Source: Eleusine coracana subsp. coracana | Lineage: Eukaryota; Streptophyta; Magnoliopsida; Poales; Poaceae | Direction: 5' to 3' | NCBI GenBank assembly: GCA_032690845.1 | Contig: CM064428.1 | Coordinates: 22,604,001-22,668,000 of the forward strand | Length of the DNA: 64,000 bases | In this document: positions 10,138 to 21,681 of the stretch, in pieces | How positions within the stretch are numbered: position 1 is the stretch's first letter | Layout of the letters: every line of letters begins with the position of its first letter | Program-made: the position numbers and the translations under genes | Notes under the pieces: model-generated | What the model was told of the DNA's origin: nothing | The model's database searches: none | The model's input: only the letters and a program-made list of their open reading frames with translations

Positions 10138-13100
10138 ATGGCGCTTCTCCTGCGCCCCTCCGCTCCGGCGCCGGCGAAGCCTCCGCGGAGCTCCGGTGAG
10201 AGGGCATTGCCGCATGCCTTGCTCCCGTCGACGATCTCCAGTGAGTGCTCTGCCGTTCCTTCCCTGCTGCACTGGCATTCCTTCTCTGTCACTTCTCAGG
10301 TGTCGGAGACAGAAACGCCTTTATTTCCTGGGGTCTCATTTCCATCGTTTAGTTGTGTCAAATCCCTTGCAAGCTCAGAAGGAGTAGCAAAAGCGACTAA
10401 CGTTTGCTCGCCAGATTGCTCTAGTAGTTTCTCTCATATCTAAACTGGCGCGCGCGGGAGTTAATCGAGGAAATGTTTTCCTCCTTTCCTGGCTTGATTG
10501 AGTTGGGGACCATGGAAATGTTGTCCTGTTTCTGGCCTCCGCGCTGATGCTTCTGTGTTGTTTCTGCTTGTCGTATTGCCGTATGCGTATGTTGCTGCAA
10601 TGCAAGTGGCCGGCTTAATGCTCTTTGCTCGTAATCTTCGTAGATGATGACTGGTTCGAGTCTTGTAGAGCTGGCCATGGTTGTGACTCAAACTCAATAG
10701 AATACTGCTATTCAAGCTCCTGCGAGATTGTGTTGCGTTAAACATTGTATAACAACATTATCATTTTACCAATGGCTGCTTTGTGATGTGTTCTATACCA
10801 ATGCTACAAAAACTAATTTCCATATATATCATGCTGGGCGAATACTGCCATACGGCCTTGGTTTCCATTTTGCTGCTACAAATATAGAAGTGCTGCCGGG
10901 TCTTGCTGGACTCATTGGATCCGCTCCTGAGTCCTGAGCATATATGTGCAGGGTCTCACTGGACTCTGGTGCCCAATTCTTTGCACATGAATCTTTTCCT
11001 AGGTTACTTGTGTTTTATGTCACTGTACTAGTATGCTTGTTTCATCTGTGTTTATGAAACCACAGTTTATGTGATATAATCGTTCTGTTGGTGGATGCAC
11101 CATGTTTGGTTTATGCTGTAATACCGGTGATCAAGGTTTTTAAATACCTGACAATATTAATAATACAAAGCATATGATACATTATAAAAGTTTAGGATCA
11201 ACTAGCCATCATGCCTGTGCACATAACATTAATTTGTATTTATCAATCAGAAGTTAAATATAACTAATATGATATTAACTATAAAAAAGAGAATCAAAAC
11301 AACTTGGAGATAGTTAACAAGTAATTTGTTTGACCAGGACCGACTATCAGTGTCTTAATTTGTTGGTACAGTTTTTCTTTAATAAATTAGCTTTTTAAAG
11401 ATTTTTGTTCTTTGTCATAATCTGCCGGAGATTGTGACTGTGTTGTTGAGATAAAAAAGTTGAAAACAATTGTTAAACTGTGACAAGGAACAAAGCTGGA
11501 ACAATGACTTCATCCCAGTTTGATTTCTTCTGCCTTTTCACGGCTTGAGGCCTTGGTTTATTCAATTTGGATCCAAATTTGAGACTGAGCGGATGCCGCG
11601 CTTGGATGAGACCATCAGATCTGAAGAAGGAAGCCTGAACGGAGAAAAGAATTTATTCATACTCATTCGCGAAAAAAAAAGAATCATTCGTATTGACTAT
11701 GAGGGATATCGCCAGCGGATCCATTGTCGGCGCCGAGTTTCTATGAGCCACCACCACGACCACATCACCGACTCGTGTTTCTAGCATAGCAGAGATAAAT
11801 TAAAGAGATTCATTTTTTACTAGCTTGTATTAATAGTTACACAACGGCTCCAAAATTTTACCTTGGGCCTATAAAAACTGGAAGAATGGTTTGACACGGG
11901 AAATTTGTCATGCAGAGAAGACGATTCCATTACTAGCTGACCGGGTTGCAAGAGTTTCCTTGCTAGCCAGATGTTCTGCAGCTCGACACGCCTTGTTCTC
12001 GACTGATCACAGTGATTCTAAGCAGAATTTCACCCATCTGCCTAATAGACAAGAACATGATCTAATAAGGTCTATATTTCATCTTCAGGTATGATGGTGA
12101 GTCACTTGCTCTACATTTAGCATGTATCATCTGGTGAATGGAACTAGCCTTTCATTTTGAATAAGGCTTAAAGGGACCTGACGCCTTCCAATAGCTGAAC
12201 TTATCTAGTGTTCTTTTTCATCAACAAACATTATCTTAATTTCCAAAAAGCTACATTTTTTTTCGGTTGCAGATTTGTATGAAGGTCAATGCTTCAAGTA
12301 TAACATAATGATATGCAACTTATTTCATCCTTGTACCCTTTGCAGGAAATGGCACTTTCCTGTTTTCAGAAAGCGGGTCTAATCAGTAGTTTTATCTTAT
12401 ATATTCTCCCACCTAGCTGTTTAGCAGAACCATGTGAGCAAGAGTATTCTCTGCCAAACATGCCTTTGCTGTTTGCGATAGCTATGGTCGGTGCTACTGT
12501 TGGAGGTAAGACAATCATGCTGTAAATTGAATTAACATAGGACATCAAATGTTATTTGTAGCTGGCAAACGTCTTGTTTAGGGAAATACAGAAGGGGGTT
12601 TCCCCTACTGTTGCCGTAGCTGGCAAACTTGTTTCATGTTTTGTCATAACATACATAACAAATAATTTTCTTGACTGTGTTTATGCTTTCTGTGATTACT
12701 TATGTTCTATGTTTTTAAGGCGGTAAGGCGAGACGTCCCATTCCAATCGCCTAGCCGATGCCTAGGCGTGCCTTAAGGCGATCTGGGCGATGCCATATCC
12801 AACCAAGAAACAAGGCTATGTTCATCTGTTAGGGAGGAGAAAAAGGAAAAGAAAAAAAGAAAAGGGGAAGAAATCTGGATGCAAATGAAAGCTCAGCCCA
12901 TTAGTGGCCCAATAACCCTTCATCCACACCGTGCACACATATTTGACCTAGAGCTGGACTCTCTTCCTCTCCAGTCTGCAACCAGCCGCCGCCAGCGTCT
13001 CCTTCCTCTGCTGGAGTTCTGGAGGCTAGACATGCGAAGCTCCCTGCAGAGTCCTGGAGGCCAATCCTTCCTCTGCTGGAGTCCTGGATCACGCGCTGCT

Positions 13101-13182
13101 GCTGCTTCCTCGCACAGCTGCCACCACCAAGTCCATGGAAAGGAGATGTGCGTTGTCTAGAGGTGTCGGAGACCGCAGCGAG

Positions 13183-13216
<34 letters not shown>

Positions 13217-15262
13217 GGCCTGCCGGGGAAGAAGCCACCCCGACGGCATACTAAGGAGAAGAAGTCTTCTCACGCAGGCCGAGAAAACCCCCGAACCCCC
13301 TCCCCAACCATACATAGGGACTCAGCTGGCCCTGTGAGCTGTGGCACGAGTCTTTACCATATGCTTTGGCCTGGGGAGGACGAGGGGATTTTTTTCCGCG
13401 GTGCGACACCAGAGTTCGATCCCAGGGATTGAACCTGGGTGGGCGCGCTGCCACCGAGCCAAGAGCTCGTTCGCACCGCAGCGAGAGCAGCAGCGGCAGG
13501 TGCTTGTCCTTGGCGACCTATTCCCATCCATTTTTCATCTCTTCTTTTTCTCTCCCCCTCGCCCTGCCTGCTTTCCTAGTAAGGCAACCAGGACGCCCAG
13601 GATTTTTTAGCGCCTCGACGCCTAGGTGACGCCTTAAAAACAGAGCTTATATTACAAATATTCTAACTTAAAGTTTTGAAGAGTACATATTGAATTAGTT
13701 CTAATTTCTGCGAAGTTTATGTCTGTCCATCACAACATACATGCTTTTCCCATTCCTATCTGCTGTTGGCTAAATTTAAAATATATAAAATTTGTTGCAC
13801 CTTTGCTGTTTATGGTAACTTACTACTGCTACGATGATTGAGATGCACATCTTGAATGTCCAGAAAATTACATCATATAGCAATTTAGTGCCTGTTTGTT
13901 TCCACTTGAGATTTTAGGCATCTACTGTATCGTAAAAAACTGTGAAAAGTTTGATTGTTAGAAAGTTGAGCCCCAAAAGCTAAAACAATCAGGTGGATTG
14001 TGATATTATGGACTGCATGTAGTACAATCTGAACCAGAATCTGGCCAGAGCTAGAGCATAGTGTTTTGTGAGATTCTGGATTTTGTGGGAGCTTAGATTT
14101 TAGAATCTGGGATAAAATCTCCCCTGCTTGTTTCAGCTTCAGATTGTAAAAGTAGAATCTAAGAATGGCAAGTGGAAACAAGCAGGGCCATAGTTATAAT
14201 GCTGATTTTCTTAATATTTGCATCCAGTTCCGAAAGGACTTCTTTCTATTATCAAAGTGGTGGTATTGTTTTTTTTTTTCGTTTCTACCACAATTTGTAC
14301 CTATATAATCCCCTTTGTGATGACAACCTTTGGTTCCGTTTCTTTTTGGCAATATAAATGCATTAGTTGATATGTCATAGTTCAGATGTTATGTTGTAAT
14401 GTGCATGGTTCCTTTGTTATGGGAATCATTCGGAAGTTTCTACTTTATGTTGAACAATAAAGATATCATGTAGGGCTCCTAGCAAGACAGAGGAGAGGAG
14501 AGCTGACACGGCTGAATGATCAGTTACGTCAGATAAATGCTGCACTGAGAAGACAAGCCAAGATTGAATCTTACGCTCCCACTTTGAGTTATGCACCAGT
14601 TGGCAGTAAGATACAAGAATCAGATGTCATTGTTGATCCTCAGAAAGAGCGCCTAATTGCTTATCTGAGAAGTGGGAAGAACCACTTGAGAAACCAAGCT
14701 CCTGACAAAGCATTCCCTGAGTTTAAGGCTGCACTTGATCTAGCACAATCTTTGAGTGATCATGTTGAAGAGAAAAAGGCGGCTCGAGGACTAGGTTCGT
14801 TCTTTCTTTGATGGATTTCGATGCATATTAGATATATTTAGTACACTATAATACATTTGCTTAAGCTGTTTTTCTTCAAATCATTTTATTTATTCTATGC
14901 GGAAATATTGGTCTTTTTGATAGAAAATTGAAAATTGAGATCATATAAATGCTAATGATGTCAGTGTGTATCCATCACATAACACGTAGCTATGGTAACT
15001 GGATATAGTTTCATGTGTCTGCCAAATTAACATAACAGAGTTGCATTGCATTTCTTCAGGCGCATCCCTACAAAGACAAGGGAAGTACAAAGAAGCCATA
15101 AAGTACCATTCCATGGTGCTAAATATCTCGAAGATGACAGGAGAGGATTCAGGTGTGACGGAAGCATATGGAGCAATAGCAGACTGCTACACTGAACTGG
15201 GTGAGCTCGAGAAGGCAGGCGAGTTTTATGATAAGTACATCGCAAGATTGCAGAACGATTGA
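10138..15262 (+). CDS. FLU: FLU: chloroplast TPR protein, negative regulator of chlorophyll (ALA) synthesis
   Basis: Five predicted exons with GT-AG borders and consistent phase: 10138-10240, 11916-12088, 12346-12505, 14474-14794, 15060-15262; 960 nt, 319 residues, close to Arabidopsis FLU (316). An equally in-phase donor after 10195 would give 304 residues. Order: Ser/Ala/Arg-rich transit-peptide-like N-terminus, hydrophobic stretch (about residues 103-118), membrane segment ending GATVGG (about 131-146), coiled coil LARQRRGELTRLNDQLRQIN (from about 148), conserved linker ESYAPTLSYAPVG, and TPR repeats (about 195-315; GASLQRQGKYKEAI, YGAIADCYTELGELEKAG). In Arabidopsis, FLU at plastid membranes binds glutamyl-tRNA reductase through its TPRs and blocks 5-aminolevulinate synthesis in the dark. 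I see no stop or frameshift in the predicted exons. Introns 1 (1.7 kb) and 3 (2.0 kb) are large; intron 3 is filled with transposons. Sure of identity; exon 1 is the least certain part. Confidence 0.92.
12711..13641. mobile_element. TIR transposon in FLU intron 3
   Basis: Perfect 12-bp terminal inverted repeat GTTTTTAAGGCG at the left with its complement at the right, plus subterminal CCTAGGCG motifs in inverted arrangement. Superfamily is unresolved because no clear target duplication flanks it. The interior is GC-rich and non-coding. A SINE is nested within it. Confidence 0.6.
13186..13474 (-). mobile_element. tRNA-derived SINE with 14-bp target-site duplication
   Basis: Flanked by an exact direct repeat ACCGCAGCGAGAGC at 13172-13185 and 13475-13488. 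On the minus strand it starts near 13474 with an A-box-like TGGCTCGGTGGC (13449-13463 region) and a B-box-like GGTTCAATCC (13426-13435), and ends in a homopolymer of 28 (A on the plus strand, T on the element strand). T-stretch tails are known in some grass SINEs such as p-SINE1. The A-B spacing is shorter than in a tRNA. Confidence 0.75.
13888..14189. mobile_element. MITE in FLU intron 3
   Basis: About 300 bp with imperfect terminal inverted repeats of about 20 bp (GTGCCTGTTTGTTTCCACTT against the complement of AGTGGAAACAAGCAGGGC). Interior AT-rich, no coding. The target duplication is not clear enough to assign PIF/Harbinger or hAT. Confidence 0.6.
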
Positions 15263-16444
15263 AAAATAGTGTGCTTATGCGATAGTCTTAATCTATGAGA
15301 GTAAAGGAGGCTATTACGATCTTAGCCTTTTCTCCCTCATGCCTTGTAATAATTTGTAGATGCGTAGTTCCTCGCTGCTGGGACCGAGATCTGTTATCAT
15401 CTTTCAGGTTCCCTTTCGCTGAATTGCCTCTGATGTCTATGGCAAAGATCAGAGCCATAGCCAGCTGTGGCTTGAAGTTCCGTACATGTAGTACAGGTCA
15501 TGTATTTTCTCAGGTCCAACTTCAGCAGAAATTACCTCGCAGAGCTCCAACCAAGGTCGTCTGATTTTTTTTCCTAATGATTAGAGTTTTAAAGAATGCT
15601 TTTCATATTCAGTAAATGTAATTTTTTTCTAAAAAAATATTGTACTACTTTTGCATATCTCCAAAGCTGCCACTGACGAGCTGGCTGGAGAGCTCTTGGA
15701 ATCTGTGTAAGTGCACATAGCTCCACTCCATGCCAGAGCAGTTTTACTTCATAACCCCGTTGTGGAACTGCTCTGTTAAAGAGTTGGAGAGCTATGTGTT
15801 GATGTCTTTGGTTAGAAGATTGTTTTTAACTCTTGAAATTGTATTTTTGAGAGTCAATTGATATTTTGCCCTTGGTTAGGTTTACTACATGTTATTGAAA
15901 ATAATGAAATACATGTAACTTATTTTCCAAGCCACTGTTCTGATTTTCCAATCAACGAAATCCTCCAGGCTTTCCAAAAGCAAGCTACGGTGAATGGTTG
16001 GATGTTAATTTCAACATACTAAAAGCCCATGGAAGTTTTATCCATCGGGCGTTGACACTAAAATTATGATAGGACATCAGCGTGAAGATGATCATATAAG
16101 CGTGTACAAAACAGCATTTGTCCTTCAGATTAGTCTTGTTGACGTCAGGACCAATCTGTGTAGTATGTTCTCGTCGGCATCGATCCAATCCGGAACGACA
16201 CACCTCCCATCACCATAAACGCTCTACAAAGTAGTACTCGGCAGCTGTATTCATGGCAACAGCCACAACGTACAGGAGGAGAGCACGACTACATATGGCT
16301 TTCATGCACGGACTCGTCGACGATTTGCCAGCAAGTTTGAGCCGAGCGGAGGGCACCGTGCACCGAACAAACACCTAAGCTAGCTCTCCGGATACCAGAT
16401 GTTGGAAATCATAGGCGCGGCTGCTCGCTGAAGTTGCAGACGAA
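15263..16444. other. FLU 3' UTR and downstream spacer
   Basis: No coding sequence supported. The first few hundred bases presumably hold the FLU 3' UTR; I see no canonical AATAAA at a convincing place. Contains the hairpin annotated separately. Confidence 0.4.
15714..15798. repeat. 85-bp imperfect hairpin downstream of FLU
   Basis: Left arm CACATAGCTCCACTCC and inner AGAGCAGTT are inverted in the right arm as AACTGCTCT and GAGTTGGAGAGCTATGTG, giving a stem of about 30 bp with a few mismatches. It may be a short foldback MITE or a transcribed hairpin. It lies about 450 bp after the FLU stop. Confidence 0.5.
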
Positions 16445-16748
16445 GGACTTATTTGGTTAGGATCGGAACAGTGTGGATTGCAGTTTTAACTATATGGATT
16501 GATCAGATGTGATTTAAAATCAAGCCTGATATAAAATGGGCATTCAGTTCGTTCTTGCGGTATAAAACCCAGTCCATACTGGTGTTTTTCATGTCTTCAA
16601 TGCATAGAATAAAACTCAATCTTTTGAATTTGGGAACGAAATCACGACATGAATTGGTTATTTTGTATTGATTACGTGTCTTATGTGATTTCACTCAATT
16701 CATACATTGAAACTAATATATGTGGATTCTATTCTATCCAAACAAGAC
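16445..16748. mobile_element. possible MITE
   Basis: Weak terminal inverted similarity: CTTATTTGGTTAGGAT at the left against the complement of ATTCTATCCAAACAAG at the right. No clear target duplication; low confidence. Confidence 0.3.
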
Positions 16749-16987
16749 TGAAGACGAAACACAAAGAAAGAATGAGGGACATTTTGTTCTGCAAAACGAG
16801 ATAATATTTTATAGTTTCTATTTAGACTCCTGCTACCATGGATTATACTACTTAAACCTGCAAGTAGCATAAATCAAATTCAACCGTTCATTTATAAGAA
16901 TAAATACATAATTAACTATCGATGTTTCACTAGATTAATTCCCATGACAGCCAAAATGGATTTATTAGAAGGTTTAGAGGATAAGGG

Positions 16988-17247
16988 CAGGGGCGGAGCT
17001 AGTATGGGTCATGGGTGTTCACTTGAACACCCATAAATTATGACACTAATATCAATTTTAACCTATCTTACACATATATACACTTAAAATAAAGAATAAG
17101 AAGGGGTATATGATGTATATTTGTTTGATAGCCCACATAATTTTTTGTTTAGAAAACTTTAACAATGTTTGCTCCAGTATTTATCTTGTTTTGATATCAT
17201 TTACATGATTTTGAACATTCATATTTAGAATTCTAGCTCCGCCACTG
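16988..17247. mobile_element. hAT-type MITE with perfect 8-bp target duplication
   Basis: Starts CAGGGGCGGAGCTAG and ends CTAGCTCCGCCACTG (15-bp TIR, one mismatch). GATAAGGG is repeated exactly at 16980-16987 and 17248-17255. Length 260 bp, AT-rich interior, no coding: a non-autonomous hAT element. Confidence 0.85.
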
Positions 17248-17807
17248 GATAAGGGTGTGATCAACCTGATCGATTTCATGACTTGTATCACGATTTTTGC
17301 GTATTTGCATCTTGCGGTTGGGAAGAATCAAAGGAAGAGAATTTGAGGAAGAAACAATACACGAAGCAGTCGCCGGCTCGCCGCTACCCGGGCTCGTGTG
17401 TGGGAAGTCCGCGGCCACGTGCACGGCCTTGTGTGCAAGTGTTCGGTTCCGCTCCCGCCATTGTCCTCGCTGCTTGTCTGCCGCATGGAAGCTCACAGTG
17501 GCAGCAGCCCGAGGAGAGGACGAGCAGGCTCAGGTACGAAGAACAGTGGCCAAAGACACACAAGTTCGGTCTTCTGATTTCTGGAAAATCAGGCGCCTGG
17601 AGCTTGCATGACTCAGGGCCTGTGAGGCATCTGATCCATCAGTACGTGATCACCGTCAGGCACTGACAAATTCGATCGAGTACAGGTCATCACAGGCTAC
17701 GAAATTCCGATACGCGGCAAAGCTCGCCGTACCCGTATCAGATGCGGAGGGATACCTCGATACGGCGCGATACGGCTGATATGCGTATCGATCAAGTATC
17801 GTGAAAA

Positions 17808-18371
17808 TCTCTATCTCTACAATATATGAAAGGAGGTGGCGTCGTCCGTGCGCTATCCTGCCCCTTGGTTTTATTCTCTCCTGACAGTTAATTTTAATGG
17901 AATCTGTTACGTAAGTCAATCAAGTAAAAAGAATCAAGAAAAGAAAAAGAACCGATCAATTTGAAATTTCGTACGAGTCTGATATGTAAGTCTATCTCTA
18001 CTCCAATCCAATTAAACAGTTTTCGGTGTTGGTTGTCGATAATGTTGGCCTCCGAGTTCGTCTATATGTATGGTCTCCGAGTCCTTCTCGACTCCTCTAT
18101 CTATTTATTCCTCCTTGCCTCCTCTATCTATTTATTCCTCCTTAATATCAGAACGTACGTTCATGAAATCTGATAGAGACTTTTTACGTACAGTCCAGCA
18201 TAAGGAAAAAAGTAGAGTCCTCTCCAGCAGGGTAGCGCGATTTTTTACGTACAGTCCAGCATAAGGAAAAAAGTAAAGTCCTTCTCTCCAGCAGGATTAA
18301 CATGCATGACAAAAAAAGCAAAGTTTTCCTTCAGCAGGGTAGCGCAAATTAGAGATATTGTGTGCTCAATC

Positions 18372-18445
<74 letters not shown>

Positions 18446-19275
18446 TAGAAATGGAGAAAGAGTGAGGTCACTGAAAAATCAGTGATTTCTCCTCTGCTTT
18501 TCCCCATCCTGCATCTGCTTGGTTACAGTTTAGCAATGATCCTTCCATTAACATTGATCATGTATCACACGTGTAATTTACATCAATATAAGATTGGTTA
18601 GCTAAAGAAATCAAAGTAATACCTCCCTCAAAATTATAGATTTTAAAAGGAGTTGATTAACTGAAGCTTTGCCTAGGGAGCCAGCTCACAAGGTACTGAA
18701 TCCTACTAGATGACAATTTACACTTCTATAATTTCTCAAGCTTTTCATATCTTATTGTTATCTTGCAATTTCCTATTCATGGAATTTAGTGTATATATTT
18801 CTTACTATCGATAAATAAAGGGATTCTCTTGATCTGTTAGTATTGGAGCAGCTGACTAATAATAACCAAAAAGAAGAGCAAACTAGAAAGCATTTTGAAG
18901 AGCATCAACTAGGAATTAATCAAACAAGAGCTCAAAAGGTAAAAGAAAATGTAATGGTGAAAATAAAAGGACAAGAACAAAGGTTGATGGGACACGTATA
19001 TAAAAAAAGTCCTTACATCATAGAAGTTGAGATAAATTGAAATTTGCCTATTTATTTAAATTATATATTTAATGGTTTCAAATATTTATAAGGTAATGTT
19101 AAAATATCTATTCTTTTCTAGGGAATGTTGAAATACGTGGAGGTCCAAACTATATAAGGATATGCATGGATATTGATTGATTATTGCTATGTTTTGTACT
19201 CTATATATTAAAAATATCTGTGTCTATAGTTTGTTGTTTTTAAAAACCGTAGCCAAGCTACGGACACTTTGCTAA
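17808..19275 (+). mobile_element. non-autonomous Helitron inside the left MULE arm
   Basis: 5' end TCTCTATCTCTACAATATATG after an A, and 3' end with a perfect 7-bp-stem hairpin CCGTAGC-CAA-GCTACGG (19247-19263) followed 8 nt later by CTAA and a T, all Helitron-like (5' TC, 3' hairpin plus CTRR, insertion between A and T). Length 1,468 bp, no Rep/helicase coding. CGATACG-rich MULE arm sequence lies on both sides, so it inserted into an existing MULE. Confidence 0.6.
18181..18442. repeat. 61-bp tandem duplication and (GA)n microsatellite in the Helitron
   Basis: ACGTACAGTCCAGCATAAGG recurs at 18186 and 18247 (period 61). A GA dinucleotide tract runs from about 18376 to 18442. Confidence 0.85.
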
Positions 19276-20597
19276 TATAATTTAAAAATAAACAAATTAA
19301 CTGCCGATACTATACCCAGCGATACGTGTGGCGATACGTTTGGGCGCTAGCATGCAGGCATATCAGGAGCCAAGCAAAGGTACATACCGCACTCTATTTC
19401 GTTATCGATTGTTTTGCTGGCTTGCTGCTACAGTTTAGGATTAAGTCTTTATTTTCTTTTTTTGGTTTTTGCACAATACGATATGGCTAGTAAATCCTCT
19501 CAGGCTGCTAGTGCCTAAGCTGCTGCTACTGCTAGTGGAAAAAAAATTCCCTGGAGCGTTTCCCTGCGGCCCTGATCTGGATGCATGCCGCGTGGACACC
19601 TCCTCCATCCGACGCCAGCCAGGCAATCTGAGAACGGCTCGTCCATCACAGCGCATGGCTCCAGTCGGCGCCACGGCTTATGAAACTGACAGCTCGCGTC
19701 CAATCGGCTTGGCATTCGGCTCAGGGCGAACAAGGGCATCGGCGTGTCGTCTCCCTCCCCCAGCAGAGTTAAGTCCGCATCTACCGCCTCTATCATCCGG
19801 TACCACCGCTGCCGGCAGCACCTGCACTGACTTTTGCTTTTCTAGGCTCAGCGTTCGTGCGATGCATAGTATGGTGGGGCCTCCTCGCCTGCAGCACGGA
19901 CGAACCTCTCCTCTGTGGTCTGCATCTAAGGTTCCTTAAGAGCGAGCCTGGGGCCTTCAAATTGAGGTGCTCGGGGGCTCCTTGTTCCGTGCTGTCCGCG
20001 ACAGATCTCCTGCACAGCAGCAATAGCGGAGCCATGATCCTCGGAGGCAGCAGCGACCTTACCAGTCGGTAGTCTCTCCTATGAATATGATGCTCCTTCT
20101 CTGTAATGTTCGTAACAATGTTCGTTGCTATACAATGTCTTGCTAGTTCCAATTTGATTGTGCTCTGCTTTCATATTTGATAGGTATACTACAATATTTT
20201 TCCCATGAAGGAGGCTTTGATGTTCATGACTTATCGATTGGGATCAAGTTTCCTTAGCACAAGTCTGCAGGGTCGTTTCAGTTCTAGACTGTCATAATTT
20301 TCAGTCATTTGCAGTTTTATAATACTTATTATTTGAGGTTCAATAAATTGAACTTACACTAGCAGGAGATGGCTATATTCTGGAATTGCCGAATGAGACT
20401 CAAGACAAGAACGATATGGATTGGTGTAGTATGGTATGGCAGACTGATGATGGCTAATGCACATTTTCAGAGAACAATGCAGTGGCAGCTGATGCTCGAG
20501 TTGGCTCTGTACCGATGTTGTGGGAATATAAAGCCTTTTTTACAGCTTGTGAGCCTAATGTATAGTGTGGCAATGAAATTATGTCATTTATGATGTA

Positions 20598-21295
20598 CTA
20601 GCAAAGTGTCCGTGCGTTGCTATGGACTTTAAAAAACAAAACACTCTTTATAATTTAAATATAAATTATTTATACAATATAATTATTAAATATATATAAT
20701 ATTATTGACATTTTTTATATGAAAGATTATATTTGTATTACCGTTGGTGCTTCTTAGTATATCATTTTATATGTTAAAAATAACAATTTTATCATATTTT
20801 TTTACCATATTTTAGAAGATTTATCTAGAAGAAAAAAAATCAATTTACGGAGTCTAGAAATACTATTACATTACAATGTGATTTTGAAATTAAAGACTTA
20901 CTCTAATAGAAAAAGTTAAAACATAAAAGTTGTAAATCTCGTTGAGACCTTTTCAAAACATATATGGATCATATTATTTGGACTACGGAGCTACGAGATA
21001 TGGGCTCTGCACAGAGACCTGCGCAGAGGAGTCCGAATCAGAACAAATATTTTTACATCGCATATTTGGAAATAAAAACTACAGGATCTGGATTTCTATT
21101 GAATACCAAAGTTGTAGAACATTTCGAGAGCTACGCGATAGAGTACGAGTTTGACTCATTTGAGTTCCGGATGTGGGAGTTATGATTTTTGAAATTCGGT
21201 ACATGATATAGAATTTACGAAACCGATTTGGATTCAATCTCTAACTTTGTGGACACGAAGTGTACGCTCGTACCTCAATTAATAGATTGTAGAGA
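20598..21295 (-). mobile_element. short Helitron carrying a gypsy-LTR-like fragment
   Basis: Read on the minus strand: 5' TCTCTACAATCTATTAATTG preceded by A (plus-strand position 21295), 3' hairpin GTCCAT...GTGCGTTGC-type sequence followed by CTAG and T (plus-strand CTAG at 20598-20601). Length 698 bp, no coding. The 20820-21240 part is a diverged copy of 7140-7560 from the LTR-like block upstream. Confidence 0.6.
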
Positions 21296-21681
21296 TTAAA
21301 AAGTAGTGTTGTAAAATTAATATGGATGTTTCTGCATTTGAATGTTCTGATATACATGGATATGTTAAAAATATGAGATATTCTCTCGTTTGTTGCAGAA
21401 TGAAACCAAATATAGCTTTGCTTGATAGCAATACATGGAGCTATTAGAAAGAGTGTTGGATACAATATTATTAACTCAAACCGATATATAAACTGAAAAA
21501 TTCAGTTTTATCAGTCTGTTGGGCAACAATTAACACATGCTCAGACATGCTCAAGAGAGTGCCCAAATAAACTAAAATCTGAAACATCTAATTCTTTATT
21601 GGAAATAAAATCTAAAAATACCATAGTTCATCTTTTAAAATAGATGGATACACTAAATAAATACATAGTAAAAGAGTACAA

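Noticed and set aside
12879..13160. 93-residue frame inside the FLU intron 3 transposon
   Set aside because: Low-complexity GC-rich sequence of the TIR element; no homology recognised.
13426..13463. tRNA gene from A-box and B-box matches
   Set aside because: Spacing too short, no cloverleaf, and flanking 14-bp direct repeats show it is a SINE.
17283..17666. 127-residue open frame in a GC-rich stretch
   Set aside because: No recognisable domain, overlapping open frames of similar length in other frames, and transposon borders on both sides.
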